A DNA stretch of 64,000 bases, from NCBI GenBank assembly GCA_964469525.1, contig CAYXYU010000006.1, positions 44,999-108,998 on the forward strand, written 5' to 3'. The position numbers were made by a program, and so were the translations under genes. Below, piece after piece: positions 17,045 to 24,908 of this stretch. The stretch's first letter is position 1; each line of letters begins with the position of its first letter. The notes beneath the pieces were generated by a model. The model was not told the DNA's origin, searched no databases, and worked only from the letters and a program-made list of their open reading frames with translations. This DNA comes from JABDCD01 sp964469525. Its GTDB lineage: Bacteria; Pseudomonadota; Alphaproteobacteria; Rickettsiales; SXRF01.

Positions 17045-17458
17045 TCATACCACTGGTGAATATCCGGCCTTGCCGCGCAAGGCAATAATCCCAATGGGGG
17101 TGCCGCTGGCATGGGTACCGGTCTTGGTGGCGACGCCCTTGAGGTAGCGCTTGCTGCCCTTGTAACCGAAACTATACGCTGTCTCATCGAGAGAGCTTGA
17201 ATTGATGACGATGCTGCCCACGCTGTTATGCATATCATCAGCGGCGACAGTAGTGTAACTGGAATCGTCGTCGCTTTCCTCGAGCGTCAGTGTCCAATAG
17301 ACGCTGCCGGAGAGCGTATCTCCGCTCTGTCCGATGGAAAATACGACGCTCGCGGCATCGTAGCCTTTCAGATCGATGGCGGAAGAAGTTTGGGTAGTAG
17401 TGACGGTAGCGGGCTTCAGCACCTGCGTCGCCAGCACGTTGTGGTAAAGGTCTCTCAT
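17045..17458 (-). CDS. Capsid-adjacent structural protein, probable decoration type
   Basis: This is a 137-residue, all-beta-looking protein (MRDLYHNVLATQVLKPATVT). It contains IDLKGYDAASVVFSIG, LTLEESDDDSSYTTVAADD and FGYKGSKRYLKGVATKTG, and ends GIIALRGKAGYSPVV. Proteins of this pattern directly follow the major capsid gene in many HK97-fold phages and are thought to decorate the capsid or join head and tail. Context, 161 nt after the capsid gene, supports this. The exact role is inferred. Confidence 0.7.
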   Translation of the reverse strand: MRDLYHNVLATQVLKPATVTTTQTSSAIDLKGYDAASVVFSIGQSGDTLSGSVYWTLTLEESDDDSSYTTVAADDMHNSVGSIVINSSSLDETAYSFGYKGSKRYLKGVATKTGTHASGTPIGIIALRGKAGYSPVV

Positions 17459-17490
17459 AAAAATCCTTTTCTAAGAAAATAAATAATAAT

Positions 17491-17606
17491 CCGTCATGCC
17501 CGCGTAGGCGGGCATCCATATCCCAGAAATGGAATAGGTACGGTGATAGATCCGTACACAACCTATGCTGTGGCGTTTATGGATTCCGCTTTCGCGGGAA
17601 TGACGA
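17491..17606. repeat. Palindromic intergenic repeat (R2)
   Basis: The left half is CCGTCATGCCCGCGTAGGCG and the right half is GGATTCCGCTTTCGCGGGAA followed by TGACG, around a divergent centre. It fills the gap between the capsid gene and its decoration-type neighbour. Both ends carry the family's CGTCAT / ATGACG termini. Confidence 0.75.
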
Positions 17607-17619
17607 AACATGTTTGCTA

Positions 17620-18816
17620 CTACGCGCTCAATTTCTGCAGCTTGACCGCCTCGAAGTTGATGACATCACCACCGACGCGGGTGGTGGCGTAGAACTTCAC
17701 GAATGGCTTCTCGGTGAAGGGATCACGCAGGATGCGGATGCCGCTGCGGTCGACAATTTGGTAAGCCGCCTGGAAGTCACCGACGGCAATCGATAGCGAT
17801 CCCGTCGTTGCGGTTGGCATGTCGGCCGCCATGTAGACCGGCGCTCCGAGCAGCGTATCCGGCGCGCCCGCGGCGAGGCCCGGCTGCCACATATATTGGT
17901 TGGTGGTCGCTTCTTTGAGCAGGCGCACCGCCTGGACGACAGAGCGGTTCATCAGCCAGCTGGCGCGGCGGGTATAGGCATCCTTCAGGCTGTAGAACAA
18001 AGTGATCAGCCCATCGGGAGTGACGGCGCCGTTGCTGCCGGAATTGACCTGTTCGATCTGGCCCCAGCCGGCGCCCGCCGCATAACTTAGAATCCCGCGG
18101 GGGGCACCTACACCGGTACCGCTGATGAAGGCGGTGTTCTGCATGCGACCGAAAATGTCGGCGATCTTGCCTGACAGCCAGGCTTCGATGTCGATAGCAG
18201 CATCGTCGACCAGCTTCTGCGTTGCCTTGGGCTGCGCATACAACTCATGCGTAGGGATATTCCTCTTGGCAAGCGTGGGGGTGGAAGTCTCGGTAACGGT
18301 AGACGTTTCCGACGTCCAACCCGCTGCCGCCTGATCATGATCGTCGATCAATTCGAGTGCATCTGAGGAAATTGTTTCAATGGAAGCGATCTGACGCATC
18401 GGCGAGGTCTCGAACACTTTCTGCACGATCTTGGAAGACATCGCCGGCGTAACCAGATACCCCCCGTCCGGATCGGAGCCGACGGACAGCGCCTTGGTTT
18501 GCAGTGCTTCCAGTCCGGCATCCATGCCCTTGCGCAGGTAAGTACGGAAGGCTTTCGAATATTCGCCGTTGCGCTCCGACTTGAACTCCTCGGCATCGCC
18601 ATCCGATGATGGGCGATTATAGGCGGTCTCGATCTGGTCGAGGCGCTGCTTGTAATTATCAAGCGCCGCGCTGATGTTGCTTAAATGCTCATCATAGAGC
18701 GGGTCGGCATGCCCCTTGCGCTCGATTTCCTGCAGGCGGGCATCATTGACATGCTTATATTGCTCCCATGCCTGCCCTAAGGCCGTGACACGATCAGTAA
18801 TTTCCGATATACTCAT
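17620..18816 (-). CDS. HK97-fold major capsid protein (GTA gp5-like)
   Basis: This 398-residue protein has an N-terminal coiled-coil scaffold region (about residues 1-110; RVTALGQAWEQYKHVNDARL and onwards). The HK97 body follows, with KALSVGSDPDGGYLVTPAMS, GWTSETSTVTETSTP, IPTHELYAQPKATQKLVDDA, FISGTGVGAPRGILSY, LMNRSVVQAVRLLK and GAPVYMAADMP. These are standard GTA/HK97 capsid signatures. The family's first roughly 110 residues are removed by the prohead protease encoded upstream. The length is normal for the GTA type. No truncation is seen. Confidence 0.97.
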   Translation of the reverse strand: MSISEITDRVTALGQAWEQYKHVNDARLQEIERKGHADPLYDEHLSNISAALDNYKQRLDQIETAYNRPSSDGDAEEFKSERNGEYSKAFRTYLRKGMDAGLEALQTKALSVGSDPDGGYLVTPAMSSKIVQKVFETSPMRQIASIETISSDALELIDDHDQAAAGWTSETSTVTETSTPTLAKRNIPTHELYAQPKATQKLVDDAAIDIEAWLSGKIADIFGRMQNTAFISGTGVGAPRGILSYAAGAGWGQIEQVNSGSNGAVTPDGLITLFYSLKDAYTRRASWLMNRSVVQAVRLLKEATTNQYMWQPGLAAGAPDTLLGAPVYMAADMPTATTGSLSIAVGDFQAAYQIVDRSGIRILRDPFTEKPFVKFYATTRVGGDVINFEAVKLQKLSA

Positions 18817-18958
18817 AATTTCCTCATGTTAGAGTGAATAAAAACCCCATAAAAATGCGGGTTGACTTTGAAAATTAAAATTGGTTAATTGATTGAATCA
18901 GGCACAGTTTTAGAACCAGCGCCGGAATCACTCCGGATAGGATGCGTTACTTTCAATT

Positions 18959-19117
18959 ATGGTAAAGAAAGATGATAAAACAGCTTTCCAGCCAGGTTCC
19001 CAAGTAGTTGTTGGGATCGGTGATGTTGCGCAGAAAAAACGCCCATTGCCAGTCGTTAGCGAAGTCTCTAGTATCACTGGGCACAAGACAAAAAAAGACC
19101 AAACCCCGGGAGTATAA
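18959..19117 (+). CDS. Small basic ORF upstream of 19122, 52 aa
   Basis: The open frame begins at the ATG at 18959 and encodes MVKKDDKTAFQPGSQVVVGI, then GDVAQKKRPLPVVSEVSSIT. It ends 4 nt before the start of 19122-19400 in the same orientation, so the two could be co-translated. A possible promoter (TTGACT, then a 17-base spacer, then TTAATT) lies near 18873-18901. No strong ribosome binding site is seen. It is too short to be certain, but the composition looks coding. Confidence 0.4.
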   Translation: MVKKDDKTAFQPGSQVVVGIGDVAQKKRPLPVVSEVSSITGHKTKKDQTPGV

Positions 19118-19121
19118 TCTT

Positions 19122-19400
19122 ATGTTTGCCGCAGCACTGAAAAAGCTCAGCTTTACACGTCAGGTGGAAGCCTCGCGTGCCGACCATATTTTTCTCGTTC
19201 GTGGGCGCGATGCGTCCGGCCAGCGTGCTTGGTATTATTTGCTCGTCGATAAGGGCAAGCGCGACATGTTCCGCTCACGTGAGGGTGTACCCTATCTGAA
19301 GCTTACCGATTACGGTGAAATTCTTTTCTCCGGCTTCGGTGAGGAACCGCCTGCTGACATCAAGCAGCAGATGAAGGACGAGTACGGCTTCGAAGAGTAA
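19122..19400 (+). CDS. Small protein, paralog of 16413-16808
   Basis: This 92-residue protein starts at the ATG at 19122, nine bases after a GGGAG ribosome binding site. The body reads HIFLVRGRDASGQRAWYYLL, VDKGKRDMFRSREG, then LTDYGEILFSGFGEEPPADI and KQQMKDEYGFEE. The minus-strand gene 16413-16808 carries the same conserved steps. It is on the strand opposite to the capsid and protease genes that surround it. Its stop is immediately followed by repeat R3. Role unknown. A small globular protein with an alpha/beta pattern is likely. Confidence 0.7.
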   Translation: MFAAALKKLSFTRQVEASRADHIFLVRGRDASGQRAWYYLLVDKGKRDMFRSREGVPYLKLTDYGEILFSGFGEEPPADIKQQMKDEYGFEE

Positions 19401-19403
19401 GTT

Positions 19404-19491
19404 CCGTCATTCCCCGGATTCACACAGCGAATCCTAGGGGAATCCAGTCTGGATCGCCCTAGAATCGCTTCCGCGATTCGGGCGATGACGG
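19404..19491. repeat. Palindromic intergenic repeat overlapping a gene end (R3)
   Basis: The left half is CCGTCATTCCCCGGATTCAC, the centre CCAGTCTGGATCG, and the right half CTAGAATCGCTTCCGCGATTC followed by GATGACGG. The right 33 bases, read on the minus strand, encode the last residues of the prohead protease (PSSPESRKRF) and its TAG stop, so the repeat has become part of that gene. Confidence 0.8.
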
Positions 19492-20040
19492 TGCCAGTGT
19501 TCCTAGTGCCTCTTCTATCGCCTTCAGTAGCCGCTCCTCTTCGCTTTCCCCCTTCACCACCGTGACCATCGCCGCCTCGTTCGCGGGGAAAGTAACCAGA
19601 CTGATTTCCCATAATTCGACCTCGGCCAGCCGGCGCACCCCGGTTTTGGCGTCGATGCTGTGCCGCATCGGCGAATAGCCGATAGACAGTCCGCCGATGG
19701 CCCCTGCCTTCAGCAGCGTATAGGCTTCACGAGCGCGCTGGACGTTCAGCAGCAGCCTCCCTTCGACATAAAGCCCCCGCGCATCCTCGAAGATGCGGTC
19801 AAAGATCCCGATGGGCTCTTCCTGCTGGTGCTGCCACAGCAGCTTAATCTCAGCGATGCGGCCTTTAAGCGTCCGGCTGAACGCTCCACGCAGGATCACG
19901 TCGCGCTGGTTGTCGATAATGCCAAATACGCTGGCATAGCCGGCAAACCGGCCGTTTTCATCGAGCGACTTCAGCTGCAGGTCAAAGTTCATCCGCCGGC
20001 GCGCGCGTGCGCGCCCGCTGATCTTTTGTTCATACACCAT
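19459..20040 (-). CDS. HK97-family prohead protease (GTA gp4-like)
   Basis: This 193-residue protein has an Arg-rich N-terminus and then LKSLDENGRFAGYASVFGII. Next come RDVILRGAFSRTLKG and IKLLWQHQQEEPIG, which contains the catalytic His. The stretch GAIGGLSIGYSPMRHSID contains the catalytic Ser, and ELWEISLVTFPANEAAMVT follows. These are standard prohead protease motifs (family S78). It matures the capsid encoded downstream. Here the portal and the protease are separated by a cytochrome b561/YceI pair, which is not usual. Its C-terminus is encoded by palindromic repeat R3. Confidence 0.95.
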   Translation of the reverse strand: MVYEQKISGRARARRRMNFDLQLKSLDENGRFAGYASVFGIIDNQRDVILRGAFSRTLKGRIAEIKLLWQHQQEEPIGIFDRIFEDARGLYVEGRLLLNVQRAREAYTLLKAGAIGGLSIGYSPMRHSIDAKTGVRRLAEVELWEISLVTFPANEAAMVTVVKGESEEERLLKAIEEALGTLAPSSPESRKRF

Positions 20041-20059
20041 GATAACCCTTGTTGATACT

Positions 20060-20157
20060 CGTCATCACCCGAATCGCGCAGCGATTCTAGGGTGATCCAG
20101 CTATTTCAAAGAATGGATTCCCCCTAGGATTTGCTACGCGAATCCGGGGAATGACGG
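20060..20157. repeat. Palindromic intergenic repeat, reversed (R4)
   Basis: The copy begins CGTCATCACCCGAATCGCGC and ends CGAATCCGGGGAATGACGG, which is the family's plan in the opposite orientation. It fills the gap between the YceI gene and the protease gene. Confidence 0.8.
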
Positions 20158-20161
20158 ACAA

Positions 20162-20734
20162 TTATTGCTTCTCCGCCACGATGCGGAACTCCACCCGGAC
20201 TTCATTCCGGATAACATCGTCTTTCGCCCATTCGCCCTGGCCGACGCCGAAATCGTTTCGATGTAATGTAACGTAGCCGGTGGCGATGGCGCGCTTCGCA
20301 TCGAAATGTTCCATGCGGAAGTTGAGTTGCACCGGCGCGGTTTTGCCACGCAGCGTCAGGTTGCCGGGCGCGTAATAATTCTGCGAATTCGGCATGCGGC
20401 TGATGCTTTCCGTCTTGAATGTCGCCGTGGGGAACTTCACCGCCGACAGCCAGTCCGGCGTCTTGAGATTCTGCTCGACATCGGCGTTGGCGGAGGTCAC
20501 GCTGCCAGTATCGACCTCGACGGTGATACTGCTTTTATGCAGCACATCCGGATCGAAGCGTATATCCGCCTTATATTCCTTGAACGCCCCCTGCACTGGC
20601 GCGCCATTCTGGATGGCATAAAATTTGAGGAAGCTTTTGCCCTTGATAACGTTCCACGTCGGGAGATTAGCCAGCGCGGTCGATGGAAAAAGCAGAACGC
20701 TAGCAGCCAGCAGCCGTATCAGAGATGCGCGCAT
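20162..20734 (-). CDS. yceI: YceI-family periplasmic lipid-binding protein
   Basis: This 190-residue protein starts at the ATG at 20734. A signal peptide (MRASLIRLLAASVLLFPSTALA) is followed by WNVIKGKSFLKFYAIQNGAPVQG split around the family's 'S.I.F...G' step. FKEYKADIRFDP, then NLKTPDWLSAVKFPTATFKT and LRGKTAPVQLNF come next, and FGVGQGEW lies near the end. This is the YceI lipocalin-like fold, which binds polyisoprenoid or related lipids in the periplasm. Its start overlaps the end of the cytochrome b561 gene by 35 nt, the classic yceJ-yceI pairing. It sits inside a phage-type gene cluster. Confidence 0.93.
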   Translation of the reverse strand: MRASLIRLLAASVLLFPSTALANLPTWNVIKGKSFLKFYAIQNGAPVQGAFKEYKADIRFDPDVLHKSSITVEVDTGSVTSANADVEQNLKTPDWLSAVKFPTATFKTESISRMPNSQNYYAPGNLTLRGKTAPVQLNFRMEHFDAKRAIATGYVTLHRNDFGVGQGEWAKDDVIRNEVRVEFRIVAEKQ

Positions 20735-21287
20735 AAGGTTCCTCTTTGGTGAATGGGAGCATTCGGCGCAATATGTTATTCTTATAATAGAAATGATGCA
20801 AGAGCGCGGCCAGCACATGCAGCGCAATCATCACTATCAGCACCCATGCCAGCAGTTCGTGCGTTTCTTCCCAGAATTCGTGCATCTCCCTGTCCGGCGG
20901 AACGAAATCAGGCAGTGTCCCCAGCCCGAACACCGACACCGGAAACCCCGCGGCGGAGGACATCGCCCATCCGGTTAGCGGCATGGCGACCATCAGCGCA
21001 TAGAGCGCGACATGCCCGGCATGCGCCAAGAACTTCTCCAGCCGGTGCAGCGTGGCCGGCAGCAGCGGCCTTGGGTTGACGCATTTCCACATCAGCCTCA
21101 CCGCCACCAGCAGCAGCACCATGATGCCGGTGGATTTATGCAACCCGTACACCCGGAATTTATCGGGGCCGTTCTCCATGCCCGTCATGAACAATCCCAC
21201 CGCCAGCATGCCGATGACCAGCAGGGCAATCAGCCAGTGCAGGAACTTGGCAACGCTGCCGTAGGAATACAGGGTATTGCGCAGCAT
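20700..21287 (-). CDS. Cytochrome b561 family protein
   Basis: This 195-residue protein has four membrane helices. It starts YGSVAKFLHWLIALLVIGML, and has LHKSTGIMVLLLVAVRLMWK, a third helix around HVALYALMVAMPLTGWAMSS, and ELLAWVLIVMIALHVLAALLHHF. Histidines at the expected places (FLHW, LHKS, HVALY, IALH) would bind two b haems. The family passes electrons between quinol and periplasmic partners. The paired downstream YceI gene matches E. coli yceJ-yceI. The pair is inserted between portal and protease genes, so it behaves like a moron. Confidence 0.92.
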   Translation of the reverse strand: MLRNTLYSYGSVAKFLHWLIALLVIGMLAVGLFMTGMENGPDKFRVYGLHKSTGIMVLLLVAVRLMWKCVNPRPLLPATLHRLEKFLAHAGHVALYALMVAMPLTGWAMSSAAGFPVSVFGLGTLPDFVPPDREMHEFWEETHELLAWVLIVMIALHVLAALLHHFYYKNNILRRMLPFTKEEPYARISDTAAGC

Positions 21288-21356
21288 GGGCTTATGCCGT
21301 TTACAGGTTGTCAGCTAGTTATACTCCTTTGACTGTCAAATGTTAACTGATAACTG

Positions 21357-22619
21357 TCAACTGGCTCTCGGCCCGTATCCCACGGCGGCGCGTTTTTCAT
21401 CCTCGGTCAGGAAGTCGGCGCGCTGCACGCGATCCCAGATGGCCTGGTTGCGCATCGCCAGTGCAGTAATGCCGTCCGTATCGGGTGCCAGTTCCATCTG
21501 GCCGCTGAACATCGGCAGCAGCCAGTGGTTCAAGGCGTTGGCGGTGGCCTGCGCCATCGGTACCACGGTCTGTTCCCACAGCGCCACCCGTGCCTCCTGC
21601 AGATTGGCATAGGTATTATCGCCCGGGATGCCGAGCAGCTGTGGGGGCACGCCAAATGCCAGCGCAATGTCCCGGGCGGAGGAATTCTTCGCTTCGATGA
21701 AATCCATGTCTTTGGGGGTCATTGACATTTCCTTCCAGTCCAGCCCGCCCTCCAGCAGCAGCGGCCGCCCGGCGTTGGCCGAGCCGGTGAACTGCTCGTC
21801 TACCTGTGTCCTGACGCGGTTATACTGCTCCTCGGACAGCACGCCGCCGCTGCCTGAATCACCGCGTACGACGAGGGCCCCGCTCGGCCTCGCCCCGTTC
21901 TGCAGCAGCGACTGGTTCCAGGCCCCCGCCTGGTTATGCTGGTCGATGCTATAGGCCGCCGCCTCGACCGGTGAGAGCCCATACCAGTCATTGAGCGGGT
22001 GGAAATTCTTCAGATGCAATATGCGCGAGCGCCCGGTGATGCGGTCGACCGGGAAATCGGTGGATTGCTGCCCCACTGTGTAGCGATACCCTGCAGGCAT
22101 GCAGCCTTTTCCGGCGATCACCGCCATGCGGTCCGGGCGCAGCAAATGCAGCTCGACCGGCGGGGCATGCTTCGGCCCTACCGCCTGCACGAACGCATTG
22201 CCGGAAATCATCCGGTACTGATACAGTACCTGGAAGAATTCACTCTGCCCCTGCGTTGGATTGGGCCGTTTTAGAATATGCAAGACGGGATGTGCCTTTA
22301 ATTCACGCCGCGTACCACGTGCCCCCAAAGCATAAAGGGTAAAGGGAATGGAAGCACAGGCACGGGCGACCATATCCATCGCCTGATGCGCAATCACGTT
22401 CCTTACGTAAGCTTCCAGTGCGAATTGATAATAGTTTCGTTCCATCCATACCGGCTGCCCCGGCGTTACCATATACGACCGTAGGGTATGCTCGAACATC
22501 ATGTCAGCATACAGGCTTTTCTGCGCCATATGGCCGCCGCTCTTGCTGCGCGTGAACAAGCGACGCAGCCGCTTTGCCAGCGGATAGGCGCGTGGGTTTT
22601 CTGCCTGCGTTGCAGTCAT
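21357..22619 (-). CDS. HK97-family portal protein (GTA gp3-like)
   Basis: This 420-residue protein has ASIPFTLYALGARGTRRELK, HPVLHILKRPNPTQGQSEFF, SGNAFVQAV, LRPDRMAVIAGKG and FHPLNDWYGLSPVEAAAYSI. These are followed by LLQNGARPSGALVV, NAGRPLLLEGGLDWKEM, MDFIEAKNSSARDIALAFGV and PPQLLGIPGDNTYANLQEA. It is a textbook GTA/HK97 portal, which forms the dodecameric DNA gate. The N-terminal 35 residues are Arg-rich. It is followed by b561/YceI rather than directly by the protease. Confidence 0.97.
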   Translation of the reverse strand: MTATQAENPRAYPLAKRLRRLFTRSKSGGHMAQKSLYADMMFEHTLRSYMVTPGQPVWMERNYYQFALEAYVRNVIAHQAMDMVARACASIPFTLYALGARGTRRELKAHPVLHILKRPNPTQGQSEFFQVLYQYRMISGNAFVQAVGPKHAPPVELHLLRPDRMAVIAGKGCMPAGYRYTVGQQSTDFPVDRITGRSRILHLKNFHPLNDWYGLSPVEAAAYSIDQHNQAGAWNQSLLQNGARPSGALVVRGDSGSGGVLSEEQYNRVRTQVDEQFTGSANAGRPLLLEGGLDWKEMSMTPKDMDFIEAKNSSARDIALAFGVPPQLLGIPGDNTYANLQEARVALWEQTVVPMAQATANALNHWLLPMFSGQMELAPDTDGITALAMRNQAIWDRVQRADFLTEDEKRAAVGYGPRAS

Positions 22620-22720
22620 GCATTGTCTCCGTCGGTGAGGGGAAAAATGTCAGCGTATATTTATTGGATACCGCGGGCGGGTATGGTCAGGAAGAGGGAA
22701 AATGAAAAAATTTTATGGCA

Positions 22721-22846
22721 CCGTCATTCCCCGAATTTTGCGCAGTAAAATTATAGGGGAATCCAGTCCAAGCACCATGGGCGCGGTATAAGTTCTACTG
22801 CGCCGCAGACGCGGCGCTACTGGATTCCCGCTTCCGCGGGAATGAC
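22721..22846. repeat. Palindromic intergenic repeat (R5)
   Basis: The left half is CCGTCATTCCCCGAATTTTG and the right half is TGGATTCCCGCTTCCGCGGG followed by AATGAC. The centre is long and contains a GC-rich dyad (CTGCGCCGCAGACGCGGCG). It lies between the portal gene and a terminator. Confidence 0.75.
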
Positions 22847-22875
22847 AAAAAAACCAGCCCAAAGGCTGGTTTTTC
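22847..22875 (-). terminator. Rho-independent terminator (works in both directions)
   Basis: The stem AACCAGCC / GGCTGGTT has a 4-base loop. On the minus strand it is followed by seven T, so it should end transcripts coming from the terminase side after the 54-aa ORF. On the plus strand a shorter T run follows. Confidence 0.8.
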
Positions 22876-22893
22876 GTGGGTGCAACGCTTTTT

Positions 22894-23058
22894 TTATCTT
22901 ATCTGCTTTTCCCTGTTTTCCTGTCCGATATGCGCGAGGTCGCGTGCAGCGTGCTCACAACATTCCTGCGCAAGCGATGGTATAACCTGTGCCATCATTT
23001 CCGGTTCCAGTTTTTCAACCGCCTTCCGTAATCTCTCGGGCGTAATAGCAATACTCAT
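22894..23058 (-). CDS. Small helical protein, 54 aa
   Basis: The frame starts at the ATG at 23058, one base after the stop of the 79-aa gene. It encodes MSIAITPERLRKAVEKLEPE and MMAQVIPSLAQECCEHAARD, then a charged tail. It has amphipathic helices and no membrane segment. Its end is directly followed by the terminator at 22847-22875. Overlap with the upstream stop suggests coupled translation. Role unknown; its position lies between terminase and portal. Confidence 0.55.
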   Translation of the reverse strand: MSIAITPERLRKAVEKLEPEMMAQVIPSLAQECCEHAARDLAHIGQENREKQIR

Positions 23059-23059
23059 T

Positions 23060-23299
23060 TCATGCTCCGGATTTTTGCATCTGTTCGTTTATGATGTCCT
23101 GCGCCACGTTCAGCGCGATGCCGCGGATGCGCGCCGGCTGCACGATCATGCCGTTTTCATCGCGCACATTCTCGAACATTTTCGTCAGCCACGGCCGCAG
23201 CTTTTCGGCGATCTCCATGATGAGCCTGCCGTTGCCCGGCATGGGCGGCGTTTTCCTGATGGCGCCGTTGCTCCAGCTATTGCTATCTCTGTATGACAT
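23060..23299 (-). CDS. Small hypothetical protein between terminase and portal, 79 aa
   Basis: This 79-residue protein has a polar N-terminus (MSYRDSNSWSNGAIRKTPPM). A helical region follows (LIMEIAEKLRPWLTKMFENV, then ARIRGIALNVAQDIINEQMQ). It has no recognised domain. Orientation and position match the large terminase gene 95 nt upstream, and the 54-aa ORF follows at once. Confidence 0.6.
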   Translation of the reverse strand: MSYRDSNSWSNGAIRKTPPMPGNGRLIMEIAEKLRPWLTKMFENVRDENGMIVQPARIRGIALNVAQDIINEQMQKSGA

Positions 23300-23394
23300 A
23301 ATTCCCCGTTGTGGTATTAACTTTTATTCTAAATATTAACGACCATACGCCGATAAATTTAATAATAAGTTAAAGCAAAAACAGCCTCATTTTC

Positions 23395-24780
23395 CTAGAT
23401 TCTTCGCACACGAAACCTCTCCCACACCGAGCCCCGGAGCCAGTCCAGATACTGCGTCAGCGCATCCACCTGGTCGTCATGCGCGCCGCCGGGAAAAGCC
23501 AAAACCTCCGCCTCAAAATCGGCAAGCCACGGCGCCTGCTCCGGCAGCGCCACCCTGCCCGCTTCGATCATGGCCGACACGGCGGCAAAGCGCGTCACCT
23601 TGTCGTGCCGCGGGTGGATGGCGATCAGCGGCAGCGCGGTTTCGCGCCGTGCGTCCTGCAGCAGTTGCTGCCCGCTCGCCCGGTCCTCGATCAGGATCGC
23701 CTGCGGCTGCCACTGCCCGGCCAGCGCATACAGCATGCGCTTCAGGTCGGGGTATTCATGCCGCAGCACGCGCGCATCGAGCAGGTAGCTCCTGCCCTCG
23801 GCTTCGGCAAAAGTCAGGCACACGCTTGCGTCGTGATGGTTGCCGCTCTTGATGGCCGTGTCCCAGCTCTGCACCCGGCGGTTATATATGGCGGGCACCG
23901 TCCTATAGCGCGCAAACCACCACGGGCGCACCATCCCCCCCTCCTCCGGCAACGGCTGCTGCTGATACTGGGCAGCGAAGGCATTGCTTCCCAGTTCGAT
24001 CTTGGCGCGTTCGATGAGTTGCATATTTTCCCGGCCGGGATGCAGCAGCTCCCCTGCTTCGCGCCTTTTCCTCACGCTTCCCATGCGGTACGTCATGGCG
24101 CGATCGGTGCAGGCCGGCAGGGACAGATGCTCCCATCCGCCTTTTTCCAGCAGATACCCCGTCATGTCGTGCTGGTGCAGGCGCTGCATGACTAGCACGA
24201 TGACACCATGCCGCTTATCGTCCAGCCGGCTGGCGAAGGTATGGTCGAACCAGCGGTTCACATGGTCGCGCCAGTGCGCGTTCAGCGCCTGTGCCGGCGA
24301 CATTGGGTCGTCGAGGATGAGGAAATTTCCTCCTTCGCCGGTGGTGCTGCCGCCGACCGAGGTCGCCAGCCGGTAGCCGCGCCGCGTCGTCATGAATTTA
24401 TGTTTCTCGTTCTGGTCGCGGCTGAGGATGGTCTGCGGGAATGCCGCGCGGTACCACGGCGCCGTCATCGTCAGGCGGCAGTCGAGCGAATGCTTGATGC
24501 TTAAGGACGAAGCATAGCTCGCGGCAAGAATCCGGCTTTTCGGATCGTGCGCAAGCAGCCAGGCCGGCCAGGCGACACTCGCGCACACCGATTTCAGCGA
24601 GCGTGGCGGCATGTTGATGATCAGCCGGTTGATCTCGCCGCGCCGGGCGGCTTCCAGATATTCGGCGATCAGCGCGATATGCCAGTTGGGCAGGTAACGC
24701 GCGCCCGGATCGATGGTGGCCAGCGTCTTGCCGATAAAGGTGGGCAGGTCGCGTGTGAGGTAATGCTGAAAAGCGGACAT
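23395..24780 (-). CDS. Phage/GTA large terminase
   Basis: This 461-residue protein has an N-terminal ATPase domain with a Walker A variant (NMPPRSLKSVCASVAW) and Walker B (FLILDDPMS). A C-terminal RNase H-like nuclease follows, with QSWDTAIKSGNHHDASVCLT, ILIEDRASGQQLLQDA and GGAHDDQVDALTQYLDWL, giving the acidic residues that cut DNA. This is the psiM2 ORF9 / TIGR01630-like type. It packages DNA into the head. The stop is followed by the 79-aa gene. A helical ORF that could be the small terminase lies upstream beyond repeat R6. Confidence 0.95.
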   Translation of the reverse strand: MSAFQHYLTRDLPTFIGKTLATIDPGARYLPNWHIALIAEYLEAARRGEINRLIINMPPRSLKSVCASVAWPAWLLAHDPKSRILAASYASSLSIKHSLDCRLTMTAPWYRAAFPQTILSRDQNEKHKFMTTRRGYRLATSVGGSTTGEGGNFLILDDPMSPAQALNAHWRDHVNRWFDHTFASRLDDKRHGVIVLVMQRLHQHDMTGYLLEKGGWEHLSLPACTDRAMTYRMGSVRKRREAGELLHPGRENMQLIERAKIELGSNAFAAQYQQQPLPEEGGMVRPWWFARYRTVPAIYNRRVQSWDTAIKSGNHHDASVCLTFAEAEGRSYLLDARVLRHEYPDLKRMLYALAGQWQPQAILIEDRASGQQLLQDARRETALPLIAIHPRHDKVTRFAAVSAMIEAGRVALPEQAPWLADFEAEVLAFPGGAHDDQVDALTQYLDWLRGSVWERFRVRRI

Positions 24781-24796
24781 GAGGCGGAATACTTTT

Positions 24797-24881
24797 CCGT
24801 CATTCCCCGAATTCGCGTAGCGAATTCTAGGGGAATCCAGTCTGGATCACCTGAATCGCGATAGCGATTCAGGTGATGACG
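24797..24881. repeat. Palindromic intergenic repeat, best-preserved copy (R6)
   Basis: The left half CCGTCATTCCCCGAATTCGC forms a dyad with GCGAATTCTAGGGGAAT. The centre is CCAGTCTGGATCACC. The right half TGAATCGCGATAGCGATTCA is a near-perfect palindrome and ends GGTGATGACG. This is the best copy for defining the unit. Confidence 0.85.
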
Positions 24882-24908
24882 AGGAAGAATTAACTGAATA
24901 CTACGTGC

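Noticed and set aside
16858..17238. 126-codon minus-strand ORF across repeat R1
   Set aside because: It overlaps the better-supported gene 17045-17458 in another frame and contains palindromic repeat sequence.
19113..19118. TATAAT just before 19122 as a leaderless promoter
   Set aside because: It is the stop region of the upstream small ORF, lacks a -35 box or TGn, and a GGGAG ribosome binding site explains the start better.
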